A DNA stretch of 64,000 bases from Tunturiibacter empetritectus. Lineage in GTDB: Bacteria > Acidobacteriota > Terriglobia > Terriglobales > Acidobacteriaceae. Positions 45,347-54,148 of this stretch are shown here, in pieces. Numbering within the stretch: the first letter of the stretch is position 1; each line of letters opens with the position of its first letter. The stretch spans positions 620,001 to 684,000 of the forward strand of contig NZ_JACCCU010000001.1 in NCBI RefSeq assembly GCF_013410875.1, written 5' to 3'. The notes under the pieces are model-generated. The model was not told the DNA's origin. It saw nothing but the letters and a program-made list of their open reading frames with translations, and ran no database searches. Made by a program: the position numbers and the translations under genes.

Positions 45347-46288
45347 GTGATAGTCGAGATCGAAGCCCTCCAGAAGATTTATGAAGGCAAGCAACGAGTC
45401 GTCGCCGTCGACGGCATCGATCTCAGCGTCCACGAGGGCGAACTCTTCGGACTTCTCGGCCCGAACGGTGCGGGCAAGACCACCACCATCAGCATCTGCA
45501 CAACCCGCGCCCTGCCTACCTCGGGGTGTGTCCGCATCGCAGGAATCGATGTCGTCAAAACCCCCGCGGTGGCCCGTCGTTTCATCGGAGTTGTACCCCA
45601 GTACAACACGCTCGACCGAGCCTGCACCATCTACGAGAACATCAACTTCCACTGTCTCTACTTTGGCTTCTCCGGCCCCGAGGCCACAGAGCGCACCAAT
45701 CAACTCCTCGCCCAGTTCCACCTCATCGAGCGTGCCGGCGCCTATCCCGCGCAACTCTCCGGAGGTCTCGCTCAACGCGTCCAGATCGCCCGGGCCATCG
45801 CACACCGCCCCAAGGTTCTCTTCCTCGATGAGCCCAGCGCCGGCCTCGACCCGCAAAGCCGTATCGCCATGTGGGACGCCGTCCGCAACCTCCGCGAAGA
45901 GGGAATTACCGTCGTCCTCACCACCCACTACATGGAGGAGGCCGACGAACTCTGCGATCGCGTTGCCATCATCGACCATGGAAAGATCCTCGTGCAGGAC
46001 ACCCCCACAGCGCTCAAAGGCTCCGTCGGCGCGCAGAAGGTCTACGAGCTCTACCTACGCAGTCAGGACAACATCCCAACCCTAGTGCAACAGCTCCAGC
46101 AACTCACCGGAGTAGCCAGCGCAGAACCCACTCCCAAGGGCGTTCGCGTTCTTGCCCACGGAGCCGAAGGCCTGCTCTCCGACGTTGTTCGCGAGGCAAA
46201 CCCGTACGGACTCCGCGACCTCACCATCACTGAAACCAGCCTCGAGACCGTCTTCATTCGTCTCACGGGCCGCGACCTTCGCGAGTAG
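45347..46288 (+). CDS. ABC transporter ATP-binding protein, DrrA-like
   Basis: This is the ATPase of an ABC-2 exporter. The 313 residues carry Walker A GPNGAGKTTT, the signature LSGGLAQRVQIARAI, Walker B VLFLDEPSAGLD and the switch histidine in TTHYMEEAD. The C-terminal domain (about 225-313) is of the DrrA/NodI type. The start is a GTG at 45347 with AAGGAG ten bases upstream. The permease gene starts 44 bases later, so the two form one exporter, perhaps for a drug, lipid or polysaccharide. Confidence 0.93.
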   Translation: MIVEIEALQKIYEGKQRVVAVDGIDLSVHEGELFGLLGPNGAGKTTTISICTTRALPTSGCVRIAGIDVVKTPAVARRFIGVVPQYNTLDRACTIYENINFHCLYFGFSGPEATERTNQLLAQFHLIERAGAYPAQLSGGLAQRVQIARAIAHRPKVLFLDEPSAGLDPQSRIAMWDAVRNLREEGITVVLTTHYMEEADELCDRVAIIDHGKILVQDTPTALKGSVGAQKVYELYLRSQDNIPTLVQQLQQLTGVASAEPTPKGVRVLAHGAEGLLSDVVREANPYGLRDLTITETSLETVFIRLTGRDLRE

Positions 46289-46332
46289 CCAGGAGCGCTT
46301 CCTAGGAGCACCGTACCAAGATTGAGATATCT

Positions 46333-47217
46333 ATGACCCAACTGGCAGAAGCCGCAAAACCGAGAACGCCGCAGAATCGCCAATCCGCCAGAGGCACTCA
46401 AAGCCCAAAGCTCACGCAGTACACTCGCGCCTTCGTCGGTCTCTTCCGCCGTGATCTGCATGTTCTACGTCGCGAACTCTTCCCCTTCGTCATCCGCGTC
46501 TGCATGAACCCGCTGCTCTTTCTCTTCGTATTCACCTACGTCATTCCACACATGAACGCCGGCGCCGCCATGAATCCAACAGCATCCATGGCCGGCAACG
46601 CCTTCTCTACAGTTTTGCTGCCTGGTCTCATGGCAGTTGCCATCATGTTCTCCGGTATCGCCGCTGTCGCGCTGCCTCTCGCGCAGGAGTTCGGCATCAC
46701 CCGAGAGATCGACGACCGGGTCATGTGTCCATTACCGGTGCCTTTCGTCGCCATCGAAAAGATCTGCTTCTCCGCGGTCCAGAGCGTCATCGCCGCCTGC
46801 ATCGTCTACCCGCTCGCCTACTACGTCCCAGCGACGCATCCTACGACCCATATCAGCAACTGGCCATTCCTCATCCTTGTTGTAGCCCTTGCCAGCCTCA
46901 CAGCGGGCGCACTCGGCCTCACCATCGGCACCAGCGTCAAACCGCAACAGATCGGCCTCATCTTCGGCGTGGTCGTCATCCCAATCACGTTCCTGGGCTG
47001 CGTCTACTATCCCTGGGCCGCGCTCACTCACATCCGCTGGCTTCAGATCGGCGTTCTCATCAATCCCATCGTCTACATGAGCGAGGGACTACGCGCCGCC
47101 CTCACCCCCACGCTGCCACACATGAACCCTTATCTAATCGTAGGGATGCTGATAGCCTCTCTCTGTCTCCTCACCTGGCTAGGCATCAAGGGCTTCCTCC
47201 GCCGCGTCATCGGCTAA
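46333..47217 (+). CDS. ABC-2 type transporter permease
   Basis: This is the membrane half of the exporter. The 294-residue protein has six hydrophobic segments with the ABC-2 pattern, for example PFVIRVCMNPLLFLFVFTYV and LGLTIGTSVKPQQIGLIFGVV. The motif FLGCVYYPWAAL is common in DrrB/NodJ-type permeases. It pairs with the upstream ATPase. Its stop overlaps the stop of the convergent glycosyltransferase gene by 3-4 bases. Confidence 0.92.
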   Translation: MTQLAEAAKPRTPQNRQSARGTQSPKLTQYTRAFVGLFRRDLHVLRRELFPFVIRVCMNPLLFLFVFTYVIPHMNAGAAMNPTASMAGNAFSTVLLPGLMAVAIMFSGIAAVALPLAQEFGITREIDDRVMCPLPVPFVAIEKICFSAVQSVIAACIVYPLAYYVPATHPTTHISNWPFLILVVALASLTAGALGLTIGTSVKPQQIGLIFGVVVIPITFLGCVYYPWAALTHIRWLQIGVLINPIVYMSEGLRAALTPTLPHMNPYLIVGMLIASLCLLTWLGIKGFLRRVIG

Positions 47218-48842
47218 TAGAGGGGGGAATTTTCGGGACCGATAAACGGTAAAGGCTCAAGGCACCGACCTGTCTCGAACATCCCAATCACGCTAACCTC
47301 CGACGGGTTCTCGCAAATGGGAGTCTCACCTAGATAGATGGCATAGGTAACCGGTCCGCTTCGTTGTGCGAGCCTCATTCGGGTAAAGACATACTGCGCA
47401 AAATCAGGGTTCGCATACGTCGCGTGTGCATTTTGAAGCTGCTTTGGATCGATACGGTTGTAATAGAGCACATACACATAGTTCAGCCGCAGAAGGTTAC
47501 AAAGAAAAACCGTGTCCTCTGGATGAGCGATGTTCTGCAGTCTTACGAGAACCTCCTTCATCTCGGGGTGAAAGTCAGGAGCACTCTGCGCAGCGTATCT
47601 CTTTCCAAAGTAACTGGTCAGAAACCAACCTGACTCGAACGCGAAGAGACACCAGAAAACGGTCACCATTACCGGCCGCAGGCGCACGTGCCGCAGCTTG
47701 TACCAAAGAGCCATGGCCCCTGCGCCGGCAAGAGCAAGCAGCGGAGCGTAAACATTGATCGCTTCATTAATCTGTATTGGCACAATCAAGAAAACAGGAA
47801 GAGCGGCCACCAACCAGAGAACGAGCGGGTTTGGGATTCTTCGCGATCGGATCGCCCGCGATATCGTCAAGAGGATCCCAATTGCTGCCATCGCCAGCAC
47901 AGTCAAAGGAATCGGAGGGGACAGCTTCACCTGGCTCCATGTCGTGTGATCCTGCAACGCATGCGTCAGGAAGTGAATATTAGTGGAGATGACGCTCTCC
48001 TGCTTCAATAACTGATGCAACCGATTCACAGGAATTAATGGAACGGAGACCGGAAGATACCTCTCAAAGTCGTAGCTTCTCTTTACCAGATAGTTTTTCC
48101 ACACGAAGAAGATAAAAGGGCTAGAGATTGCGAGGAACACCGCAGCTCCAATTGTCCAAATATGCCAATCAGCCTTTATTCGTCGAAACTCTTTAGCCAG
48201 TAGTAAGAGCATTAGAGTTGGCACAACCACTAGCGAGATTCCATAAACGTAGAACGCAATCGCGAACGGAATTAGACAGATAGCGGTCAGCAGGGCAGAT
48301 CTTCTTTCAAGGGCCTCCTGAAAACAGAAAATCCCGAGCAAAACAAAGAAAGGCAAGCTGTTACATTCGACCGCCCACCTCGAAACCATGATGTGCCATG
48401 GGGACAGCGCTAAGAAAATAGTGCTTAGCAATGCGGATGGTGCTCCAAAGTTCCTGCGGCACACAGCGTAGAAAAGAGGCAGTGTCAGAAGTCCGCACGC
48501 TAGATCGAAAAAGCGTACGGAAAACCCCGAGAGCCCAAAAAGCGCAATGACTGGCACCGTGGCGTAGGCCTGAAGCACGTTTTGACCTGAGCCCCAGCCA
48601 ACAAAATAAACGGGAAGATGGTACCCCCAACGGTCGGCGCCCGTCTTAAGCAGAGAATAGCTTTCGTACGCTTCTGATATTTCGTCCTGATCAAAGCCGG
48701 CAGGAACAGCAATGGGTCGATAAGTACGCGCTACTACACCACTCAGCAGCACAGCCACTAACACCACCCAACGCCAGTTAGTTCGTTTCAGAAATCCGTC
48801 TTCTCTCTTTGGCAAGAAAGCAGTCCCCCGCTGCATGATCAT
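47214..48842 (-). CDS. GT-C membrane glycosyltransferase, family 39-like
   Basis: The predicted role is transfer of a sugar from a polyprenyl-phosphate donor on the periplasmic side. The 542 residues include about ten membrane segments and the first-loop acidic motif FDQDEISEAYESY, as in PMT/ArnT-like enzymes. The C-terminal part (about 430-542) is soluble and periplasmic. It is the last gene of a three-gene minus-strand block with an acyltransferase and an FAD oxidoreductase. The sequence looks AT-richer than the surroundings. The acceptor is unknown. Confidence 0.85.
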   Translation of the reverse strand: MIMQRGTAFLPKREDGFLKRTNWRWVVLVAVLLSGVVARTYRPIAVPAGFDQDEISEAYESYSLLKTGADRWGYHLPVYFVGWGSGQNVLQAYATVPVIALFGLSGFSVRFFDLACGLLTLPLFYAVCRRNFGAPSALLSTIFLALSPWHIMVSRWAVECNSLPFFVLLGIFCFQEALERRSALLTAICLIPFAIAFYVYGISLVVVPTLMLLLLAKEFRRIKADWHIWTIGAAVFLAISSPFIFFVWKNYLVKRSYDFERYLPVSVPLIPVNRLHQLLKQESVISTNIHFLTHALQDHTTWSQVKLSPPIPLTVLAMAAIGILLTISRAIRSRRIPNPLVLWLVAALPVFLIVPIQINEAINVYAPLLALAGAGAMALWYKLRHVRLRPVMVTVFWCLFAFESGWFLTSYFGKRYAAQSAPDFHPEMKEVLVRLQNIAHPEDTVFLCNLLRLNYVYVLYYNRIDPKQLQNAHATYANPDFAQYVFTRMRLAQRSGPVTYAIYLGETPICENPSEVSVIGMFETGRCLEPLPFIGPENSPLY

Positions 48843-48869
48843 CGTGCGATCTAGGAAATAGCTGCGCGT

Positions 48870-49916
48870 CTACGCATCCACAACCGTCACCGTTGTGTCC
48901 AGTCTGTCGGCACGCCATACCGATGCAAGCTTGTGGCCCCATCGTATCAGAGGGGCTTCAAACCACCGGAACGATATCCAACTTACGAGAATAGCGAGTG
49001 ATAGCGTAATAGGGAACGCCACTCTGGAACTCAACCCGGTCGCTCCTGTAAAAGCGCTTCGGACGGGCTGATGGCAGAGGTACAAGCCGTAGCTGATGAT
49101 GCCGATAAAGGTGAGCGGCTTCCACGATAGCGCGCGGTTTAGTGCGCCATCAGGATGCGTCAGGACGTAAGCCACCAGGCTGGCGCAACAAACACCGAGA
49201 AGGCTGTAGCCAAGGGTATTGAAGATCTGCGTATTCGCTTCGCGATCAAAGACATGGGGCCACGCCCGCGACATCAACGTGAACCAAGCCCACGAGACAA
49301 GAAGGGTAGTACCTGACCATCGAGTCAGAAGCGCTTTTCCCCGTTCCGTCTCGCTCCAGATCGCCAGCAGGCAGCCCATAGCCAAGCCATCAAGGTGAAA
49401 TGGAGTCAAGAAATAAATTTGCTCGTAATCCCGTACGTGAGGAGTTGCAAGAAACCGCAGCATCGGCTCAATCAGTAGCAGTCCCAGTAACAAAATCTTC
49501 AGATGTCTCCGCTGCATGTAGCGAACCGCTATTGGAAACATTAGGTAAAAATGCTCCTCCACCGCCAGCGACCACAACATAATCAGGTTTGGGATGACCC
49601 AGTTGGAAGCGCTGGCAAAATTGCCCATAAACCCCAGGTACGCCAGAACGGAAAGCGTTCGCGGTTTGAAGGCCATCGCAACATACGCAATCAGAAGCAG
49701 GACTGGCGGAAGAATTCGTGTCGCGCGTTTAATGTAAAAACGCTTCCAGTAATGGGGCAACAGCCGGTCTCGGCGAAGGATCTGTGTGATCAGATAACCA
49801 GAGAGCACAAAGAAAAGATCGACTCCAACCCATCCGCCTCGCAGAATCTCATGATGATGCAGGATCACCGCCAGCACTGCGACTGCCCGAAGACCATCAA
49901 GACTGTGAATCCGCAT
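48870..49916 (-). CDS. Acyltransferase 3 family membrane protein
   Basis: OafA-like proteins acylate sugars of lipopolysaccharide, capsule or exopolysaccharide. The 348-residue protein starts MRIHSLDGLRAVAVLAVILHH, with the family histidine after the first helix, and continues GWVGVDLFFVLSGYLIT. About ten membrane segments are seen. The start is the ATG at 49916. It is only 27 bases upstream of the glycosyltransferase, so they are probably one operon that builds or decorates a surface glycan. Confidence 0.92.
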   Translation of the reverse strand: MRIHSLDGLRAVAVLAVILHHHEILRGGWVGVDLFFVLSGYLITQILRRDRLLPHYWKRFYIKRATRILPPVLLLIAYVAMAFKPRTLSVLAYLGFMGNFASASNWVIPNLIMLWSLAVEEHFYLMFPIAVRYMQRRHLKILLLGLLLIEPMLRFLATPHVRDYEQIYFLTPFHLDGLAMGCLLAIWSETERGKALLTRWSGTTLLVSWAWFTLMSRAWPHVFDREANTQIFNTLGYSLLGVCCASLVAYVLTHPDGALNRALSWKPLTFIGIISYGLYLCHQPVRSAFTGATGLSSRVAFPITLSLAILVSWISFRWFEAPLIRWGHKLASVWRADRLDTTVTVVDA

Positions 49917-50042
49917 GAGGATCTATTCTATTATCAAAAGGGCGTTATTCCGTGCCGACCGCGGCACCGGTCACCGACATAAACCAGGAAGAGCGTTGCC
50001 TGCACCTGAAATAAAATTGTGACAAAAGGACGTTCATCTCGA

Positions 50043-51347
50043 TCAGGCTGATGGCGATTCAACCGTCGAAAGATGCTCCGCCATTTGACGGCCGAGTCGA
50101 ACGCTCTCGGAGATTCCTCTGTCTTCGGGATAGTAAAAACAAGTGTCGGCAACCTGAAGCCCTCGAATCGGGGTTTGAATCGGTGGAATCTTCGCTGCGA
50201 ATCCAGGTTCGCAGACAGGCTGCGCATAACGAAGACGGGCCACATGCTGAGAGATGATGTCGTCTCGTGTAAGCTGCGGATTCAACCTCTGGAGATAGCC
50301 AAAGGACTCGTTAAGGAGCTCTTCGTCGGTCCAGGTAAATTTGATATTGTCGTTTGGCATGTAATAAGGCACATACACTACAGTGTCGCCGCCGACAGGT
50401 CTAAGATTTGAAAACTCAATGATCCCTGGAACCGAGATGTCGGGTTCACTGATATTGACCCAGAAGTGCGGACTTACCGATCGCCTGAGTTTGAAGACTA
50501 GACAACAGATGCCCATATTTATGATCGATTCGTAACGCGCCTTCCAATCGTCGGGAAGGTCGGGGATCATCGTTGCAACCAGCGGTGTTGGAACCGTACA
50601 AATAACCGCATCCGCTCGCACGAACTTATCAGGCGTCATTACACCCGTTACCCTCCCGCCTTCCACTACTACTTTCTTCGCGCCGCAACGCGTGTGAATA
50701 CTGCCACCGCTCTTCTCAATCGACGAGCACAGAGCATTCACCAGTGTCTGGCTTCCGCCTTCAATGTAGCCGAGTTCCTCCTGCAGGAATGACTTGCGGG
50801 AGCGACCAATCCGCTTGATCCGAGTCCATATCCAGGCCGCCGAAACGTTATCCGCATATTGATAAAATTTCAGCGCGAACAGCGGCCTCCAGAGGCGATC
50901 AAACACCTCCGGTCCACACCATCGTGTAATCCAGGAGTGTGCTGCCTCAGTCTCAATCGCGTCCCACCGTTCCCTGCGCACAGACAAGAACGCAAACAGG
51001 CCATATCTAAGCCGGGAGAGTAGGCTGATCTCGGGAAATTTCAGCAGCGCAAAGGGAGTTCCCCACTCGTGCATCCTGTTGCCAGTAAAGATGCCCATGG
51101 TGGTTGTCCTCCATTTCAACTGATCGCGGAGGCCAAGTTCTTCCAGTAGTTCCATCGTCGGCACATCGCTCTTACAGACGAAGTGGTAAAAGCGCTCAAT
51201 TGAAAGCCCTCCCATGTCAAAGTGAGCCGCCATGCCACCGGGCTCCGGCGCCACCTCCAGCACTTCCACTGTGTGTCCTGCCTTAGTGGCGTGGAACGCT
51301 GCGGAAAGACCCATTGCCCCTGATCCAATGACTACAACGTGAGCGAT
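50043..51347 (-). CDS. FAD-dependent oxidoreductase with apparent AUC start
   Basis: This is an amine oxidase/protoporphyrinogen oxidase-like flavoprotein of about 434 residues. From the first ATG (51314) the protein begins MGLSAAFHATKAGHTVEVLE, in the middle of the FAD motif. The in-frame codons just upstream encode IAHVVVIGSGA, which supplies the missing strand and glycines (GxGxxG). No ATG, GTG or TTG lies between the upstream in-frame stop and 51314. AGGAGAAGG ends six bases before an ATC at 51347-51345, so that is taken as the start. Later motifs include EPGGMAAHF and GLQVADTCFYYPEDRGISESVRLG. Relatives often sit in glycan clusters; the substrate is unknown. Confidence 0.8.
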   Translation of the reverse strand: MAHVVVIGSGAMGLSAAFHATKAGHTVEVLEVAPEPGGMAAHFDMGGLSIERFYHFVCKSDVPTMELLEELGLRDQLKWRTTTMGIFTGNRMHEWGTPFALLKFPEISLLSRLRYGLFAFLSVRRERWDAIETEAAHSWITRWCGPEVFDRLWRPLFALKFYQYADNVSAAWIWTRIKRIGRSRKSFLQEELGYIEGGSQTLVNALCSSIEKSGGSIHTRCGAKKVVVEGGRVTGVMTPDKFVRADAVICTVPTPLVATMIPDLPDDWKARYESIINMGICCLVFKLRRSVSPHFWVNISEPDISVPGIIEFSNLRPVGGDTVVYVPYYMPNDNIKFTWTDEELLNESFGYLQRLNPQLTRDDIISQHVARLRYAQPVCEPGFAAKIPPIQTPIRGLQVADTCFYYPEDRGISESVRLGRQMAEHLSTVESPSA

Positions 51348-51553
51348 AAGGCACCTTCTCCTGAAGTCTGCGCAAAGCGCGAAGTCGAAATGATTTTGCT
51401 ACGGACAGTTCGCAACAACAGGGAGCTGTGAACTTCCGGGCTTAGCACGCGTTCCCTGAATCGCCTAATGTCGGTTCCAGACTACCATCCGTCACGAGTC
51501 AAACAATAGGACAGGCTGCGCGGAGTTGTTGCTCCGGCCGATTCCCGCAATGC

Positions 51554-52561
51554 TTAAGCCGCAACTCCCTTCCTCCGCAGGTCTTCCGCAATCAACTTCC
51601 CATGGAAGCGCCCATTTTCAATAAAAATCTCACTTGTCCGTTCGCCCGCAACAATAACCCCAGCCGCATAGATCCCTGGCACATTGCTCTCAAGCGTAGC
51701 CGGATTGCATACTGGGCAGCGGTCATTCGCCTTATCCAGCTTCACCCCCAGCCGTTCAATGAACTCAAAGTCCGGATGATATCCCGTCAGCGCAAAGACA
51801 AACTGGTTCGCAATCGTCACCTTTCCTCTCCGAGTCGCGAGCGTCACATTGTCCTCCGTAATATTTGTGACGACGCTATCGAAGTAGGCTTCGATCTCAT
51901 GGTTCTTGATCCGGTTATTGATGTCGGGAAGAATCCAGTACTTCACGCTCTTCTGAATCTCTTTACCGCGATGCACCAGCGTTACCTTCGCCCCATGCCG
52001 CCAAAGGTCCAACGCAGCAATCGCCGCGGAGTTCTTGCCTCCGATCACAAGCACCTCGAGCCTATAATACGGATGCGGCTCATGATAGTAGTGCTTCACC
52101 TTGCTGAGATCTTCCCCCGGAATTCCAAGGTAGTTCGGCAGGTCGTAGTACCCGGTGGCGATCACCAGCTTCCGCGCACGATGCTGAACCGCCCGCCCAA
52201 AGCGATCCATCGTATGAACGGTAAAGTTTCCGTCCCCGCCATCCACCCGCTCGACATTCTCATACTGTCGAACGTCGAGCCTGTAGAACTCCGCTACCTT
52301 GCGATAGTACTCAAGCGCCTCGCTTCGATTGGGCTTTTGATTCGGACTGGAGAAGGGCATGTCCCCGATCTCCAGCAGCTCCGGCGTCGTAAAAAACGTC
52401 ATATGTGCCGGATAATGAAACAGCGAATTGCAAAGGCAGCCTTTATCGACCAGCATCGTGCTAAAGCCAGCCCGTTGGGCCTCAATCGCGCAGGCCATGC
52501 CGGTCGGGCCCGCGCCAATCACCAGTAAATCTACAATCTCTGAAGTCGCACCCTCACTCAT
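51554..52561 (-). CDS. YpdA-like thiol-disulfide flavoprotein reductase
   Basis: The 335-residue pyridine nucleotide-disulfide oxidoreductase has FAD motif VIGAGPTGMACAIEAQ and NAD(P) motif VLVIGGKNSAAIAALDLW. This layout without a CxxC redox pair matches YpdA, the bacillithiol-disulfide reductase of Bacillus. The first cysteine lies in KGCLCNSLFHYP, near the expected active site. Bacillithiol use here is only an inference. It starts 43 bases upstream of the response regulator pair on the same strand, in the same direction, and could be co-regulated. Confidence 0.85.
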   Translation of the reverse strand: MSEGATSEIVDLLVIGAGPTGMACAIEAQRAGFSTMLVDKGCLCNSLFHYPAHMTFFTTPELLEIGDMPFSSPNQKPNRSEALEYYRKVAEFYRLDVRQYENVERVDGGDGNFTVHTMDRFGRAVQHRARKLVIATGYYDLPNYLGIPGEDLSKVKHYYHEPHPYYRLEVLVIGGKNSAAIAALDLWRHGAKVTLVHRGKEIQKSVKYWILPDINNRIKNHEIEAYFDSVVTNITEDNVTLATRRGKVTIANQFVFALTGYHPDFEFIERLGVKLDKANDRCPVCNPATLESNVPGIYAAGVIVAGERTSEIFIENGRFHGKLIAEDLRRKGVAA

Positions 52562-52603
52562 CCCTTCATTCTACTGAAGGTTCGGAGCGTCAGATTCCAA
52601 CAG

Positions 52604-53311
52604 TTAGTTATCCAGCGCCACCAGCTTATGGGCAATCGCAAACAGCGCCAGCTCCAGTCGCGTCGAAACGCCGGTCTTATCGAAGATATTTGAAAGATGC
52701 CGCTTCACCGTCTCCTCACTGATGGTGAACTGCTTCGCTACATCCTTATTGCTGCACCCTTCCACAATGCAGGTCACAACTTCGAGCTCACGCGGTGTCA
52801 ACCCATAGGTCTTCCGCTCCGGCACCGCCGCAGCCTTCTTCATCAACTCATTCAGCGCCGTCACCAGATTTACGACACGCTCGCCGCCGATCCAGTAGTC
52901 CCCGGAGAGCACAGCCCGCAGCGAACGTGAGAGATCGCCAGCAACAGCATCCTTCAGCACAATGCCGCGAGCTCCGATCTGCAGCGCTTCGATAATCTGC
53001 TGCGTCGAGATCGTACTCGTCAGCATGATGATCTTCACGCGTGGCGACTTGCTCATAATTGCACGCAGAGCCTCAAGCCCAGGCAGGCGCGGCATCTGCA
53101 GGTCGAGCAGTAGAATATCTGGCTCCAGCTCCAGCGTCTGCGTAATCGCCACATCGCCGTCTTCGGCCTCGCCTACCACTTCGAAGCCGGCCTCATTCTC
53201 CAGCATGTTCTTCACGCCGAAGCGCACCACAGGATGATCATCGGCAACAACGATACGGATCGGTGTCGCCGCAACAACTGCATCGTTAGATTTCTTTATC
53301 GATTCCTTCAT
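52604..53311 (-). CDS. NarL/LuxR-type response regulator
   Basis: This is a DNA-binding response regulator of 235 residues. The receiver domain (about 18-135) has the phospho-acceptor D70 in ILLLDLQMPRLPG, acidic D24-D25 and the switch K in GIVLKDA. The LuxR-type helix-turn-helix follows (about 170-232), with LTPRELEVVTCIVEGCSNKDVAKQF and SEETVKRHLSNIFDKTGV. No histidine kinase lies in the window. A receiver-Hpt protein is encoded 35 bases upstream, so phosphate could move between the two (inferred). Confidence 0.95.
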   Translation of the reverse strand: MKESIKKSNDAVVAATPIRIVVADDHPVVRFGVKNMLENEAGFEVVGEAEDGDVAITQTLELEPDILLLDLQMPRLPGLEALRAIMSKSPRVKIIMLTSTISTQQIIEALQIGARGIVLKDAVAGDLSRSLRAVLSGDYWIGGERVVNLVTALNELMKKAAAVPERKTYGLTPRELEVVTCIVEGCSNKDVAKQFTISEETVKRHLSNIFDKTGVSTRLELALFAIAHKLVALDN

Positions 53312-53346
53312 CGTGCCTCATCTCCCGACAACTCGTTGATCCGACA

Positions 53347-54072
53347 CTAGTTGCTTTCGCGTGCGACCAGAATACGCCGCAGCCGTTCGCACGCCACCAT
53401 GAATTCATTCAGTGTAGCTACATCGTCATCACACAAACCCCGCTCCTCCATTGACGTTGCAAGTCTTTGCAGCTCAACAGCACCCACCATCCCGCATCCT
53501 CCCTTGATCGCATGGGCCTCCTTTGTATACGCTGCATCGTCGCCCTCGGATGTTGCTCGCCGCATCCTCACGACCCTCGCCTCCGTATCCTTCAGGCAGA
53601 GCGCATACAGCTCCTCTAAACGCGAGTGCCGCATCGACTCCTGCAGTTTCGCGTACACGACCTCATCCAACACCGCTCCACTCGCGCCGCTTGCTCTCCC
53701 TTCACCCCGAGCCGAACCCCCAGAAATCGCGCGCGCCAGGGCCTCCATCGTAAACGGTTTTAACAGGAACCCATCGAACTCCCGCCCCATCCCATCCTCT
53801 AACTCGCTCCCGCTCATCGCCAGCAGCAAAGTCTCCGCCCTGCACAATCCGCGCAGCCGCCGGGCAAGCTCATCCCCCGCAATCCCGGGCATCTGCATAT
53901 CCGTCAACACCACCTCTGGCAACGGACGTACTCGCTGCACATGCACCAACGCCGCATCGCCTGACTCCGCCGCCTCCACCTCGTATCCTGCCCCCTCTGC
54001 CAGCAGCGTAAGCACCTCGCGGCTCAACTCATCGTCATCCACAATCAAAACCCGAACCGGCATGTATTTCAC
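53347..54072 (-). CDS. Receiver-Hpt fusion protein
   Basis: The 241-residue protein joins an N-terminal receiver (about 6-120, phospho-acceptor D58 in VVLTDMQMPGIAGDE) to a C-terminal Hpt domain with the phospho-histidine in EAHAIKGGCGMVGA. It has no DNA-binding or kinase domain, so it works as a phosphorelay intermediate. The ORF starts at a GTG (54072); an ATG at 54063 (MPVRVLIVDDDE) is an equally good start. The NarL-type regulator follows 35 bases later. Confidence 0.93.
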   Translation of the reverse strand: MKYMPVRVLIVDDDELSREVLTLLAEGAGYEVEAAESGDAALVHVQRVRPLPEVVLTDMQMPGIAGDELARRLRGLCRAETLLLAMSGSELEDGMGREFDGFLLKPFTMEALARAISGGSARGEGRASGASGAVLDEVVYAKLQESMRHSRLEELYALCLKDTEARVVRMRRATSEGDDAAYTKEAHAIKGGCGMVGAVELQRLATSMEERGLCDDDVATLNEFMVACERLRRILVARESN

Positions 54073-54148
54073 TCATCCTTACCGCAAAGACTATCAACTG
54101 ACAGTCTTCAGTACCACTCCGACGCACGATAGCGGTAAAGTAGTTGCC

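Noticed and set aside
53351..54148. N-terminal extension of the DUF2339 frame
   Set aside because: It is antisense to the receiver-Hpt gene and Ser/Pro-rich; the ATG at 54149 fits the family start.
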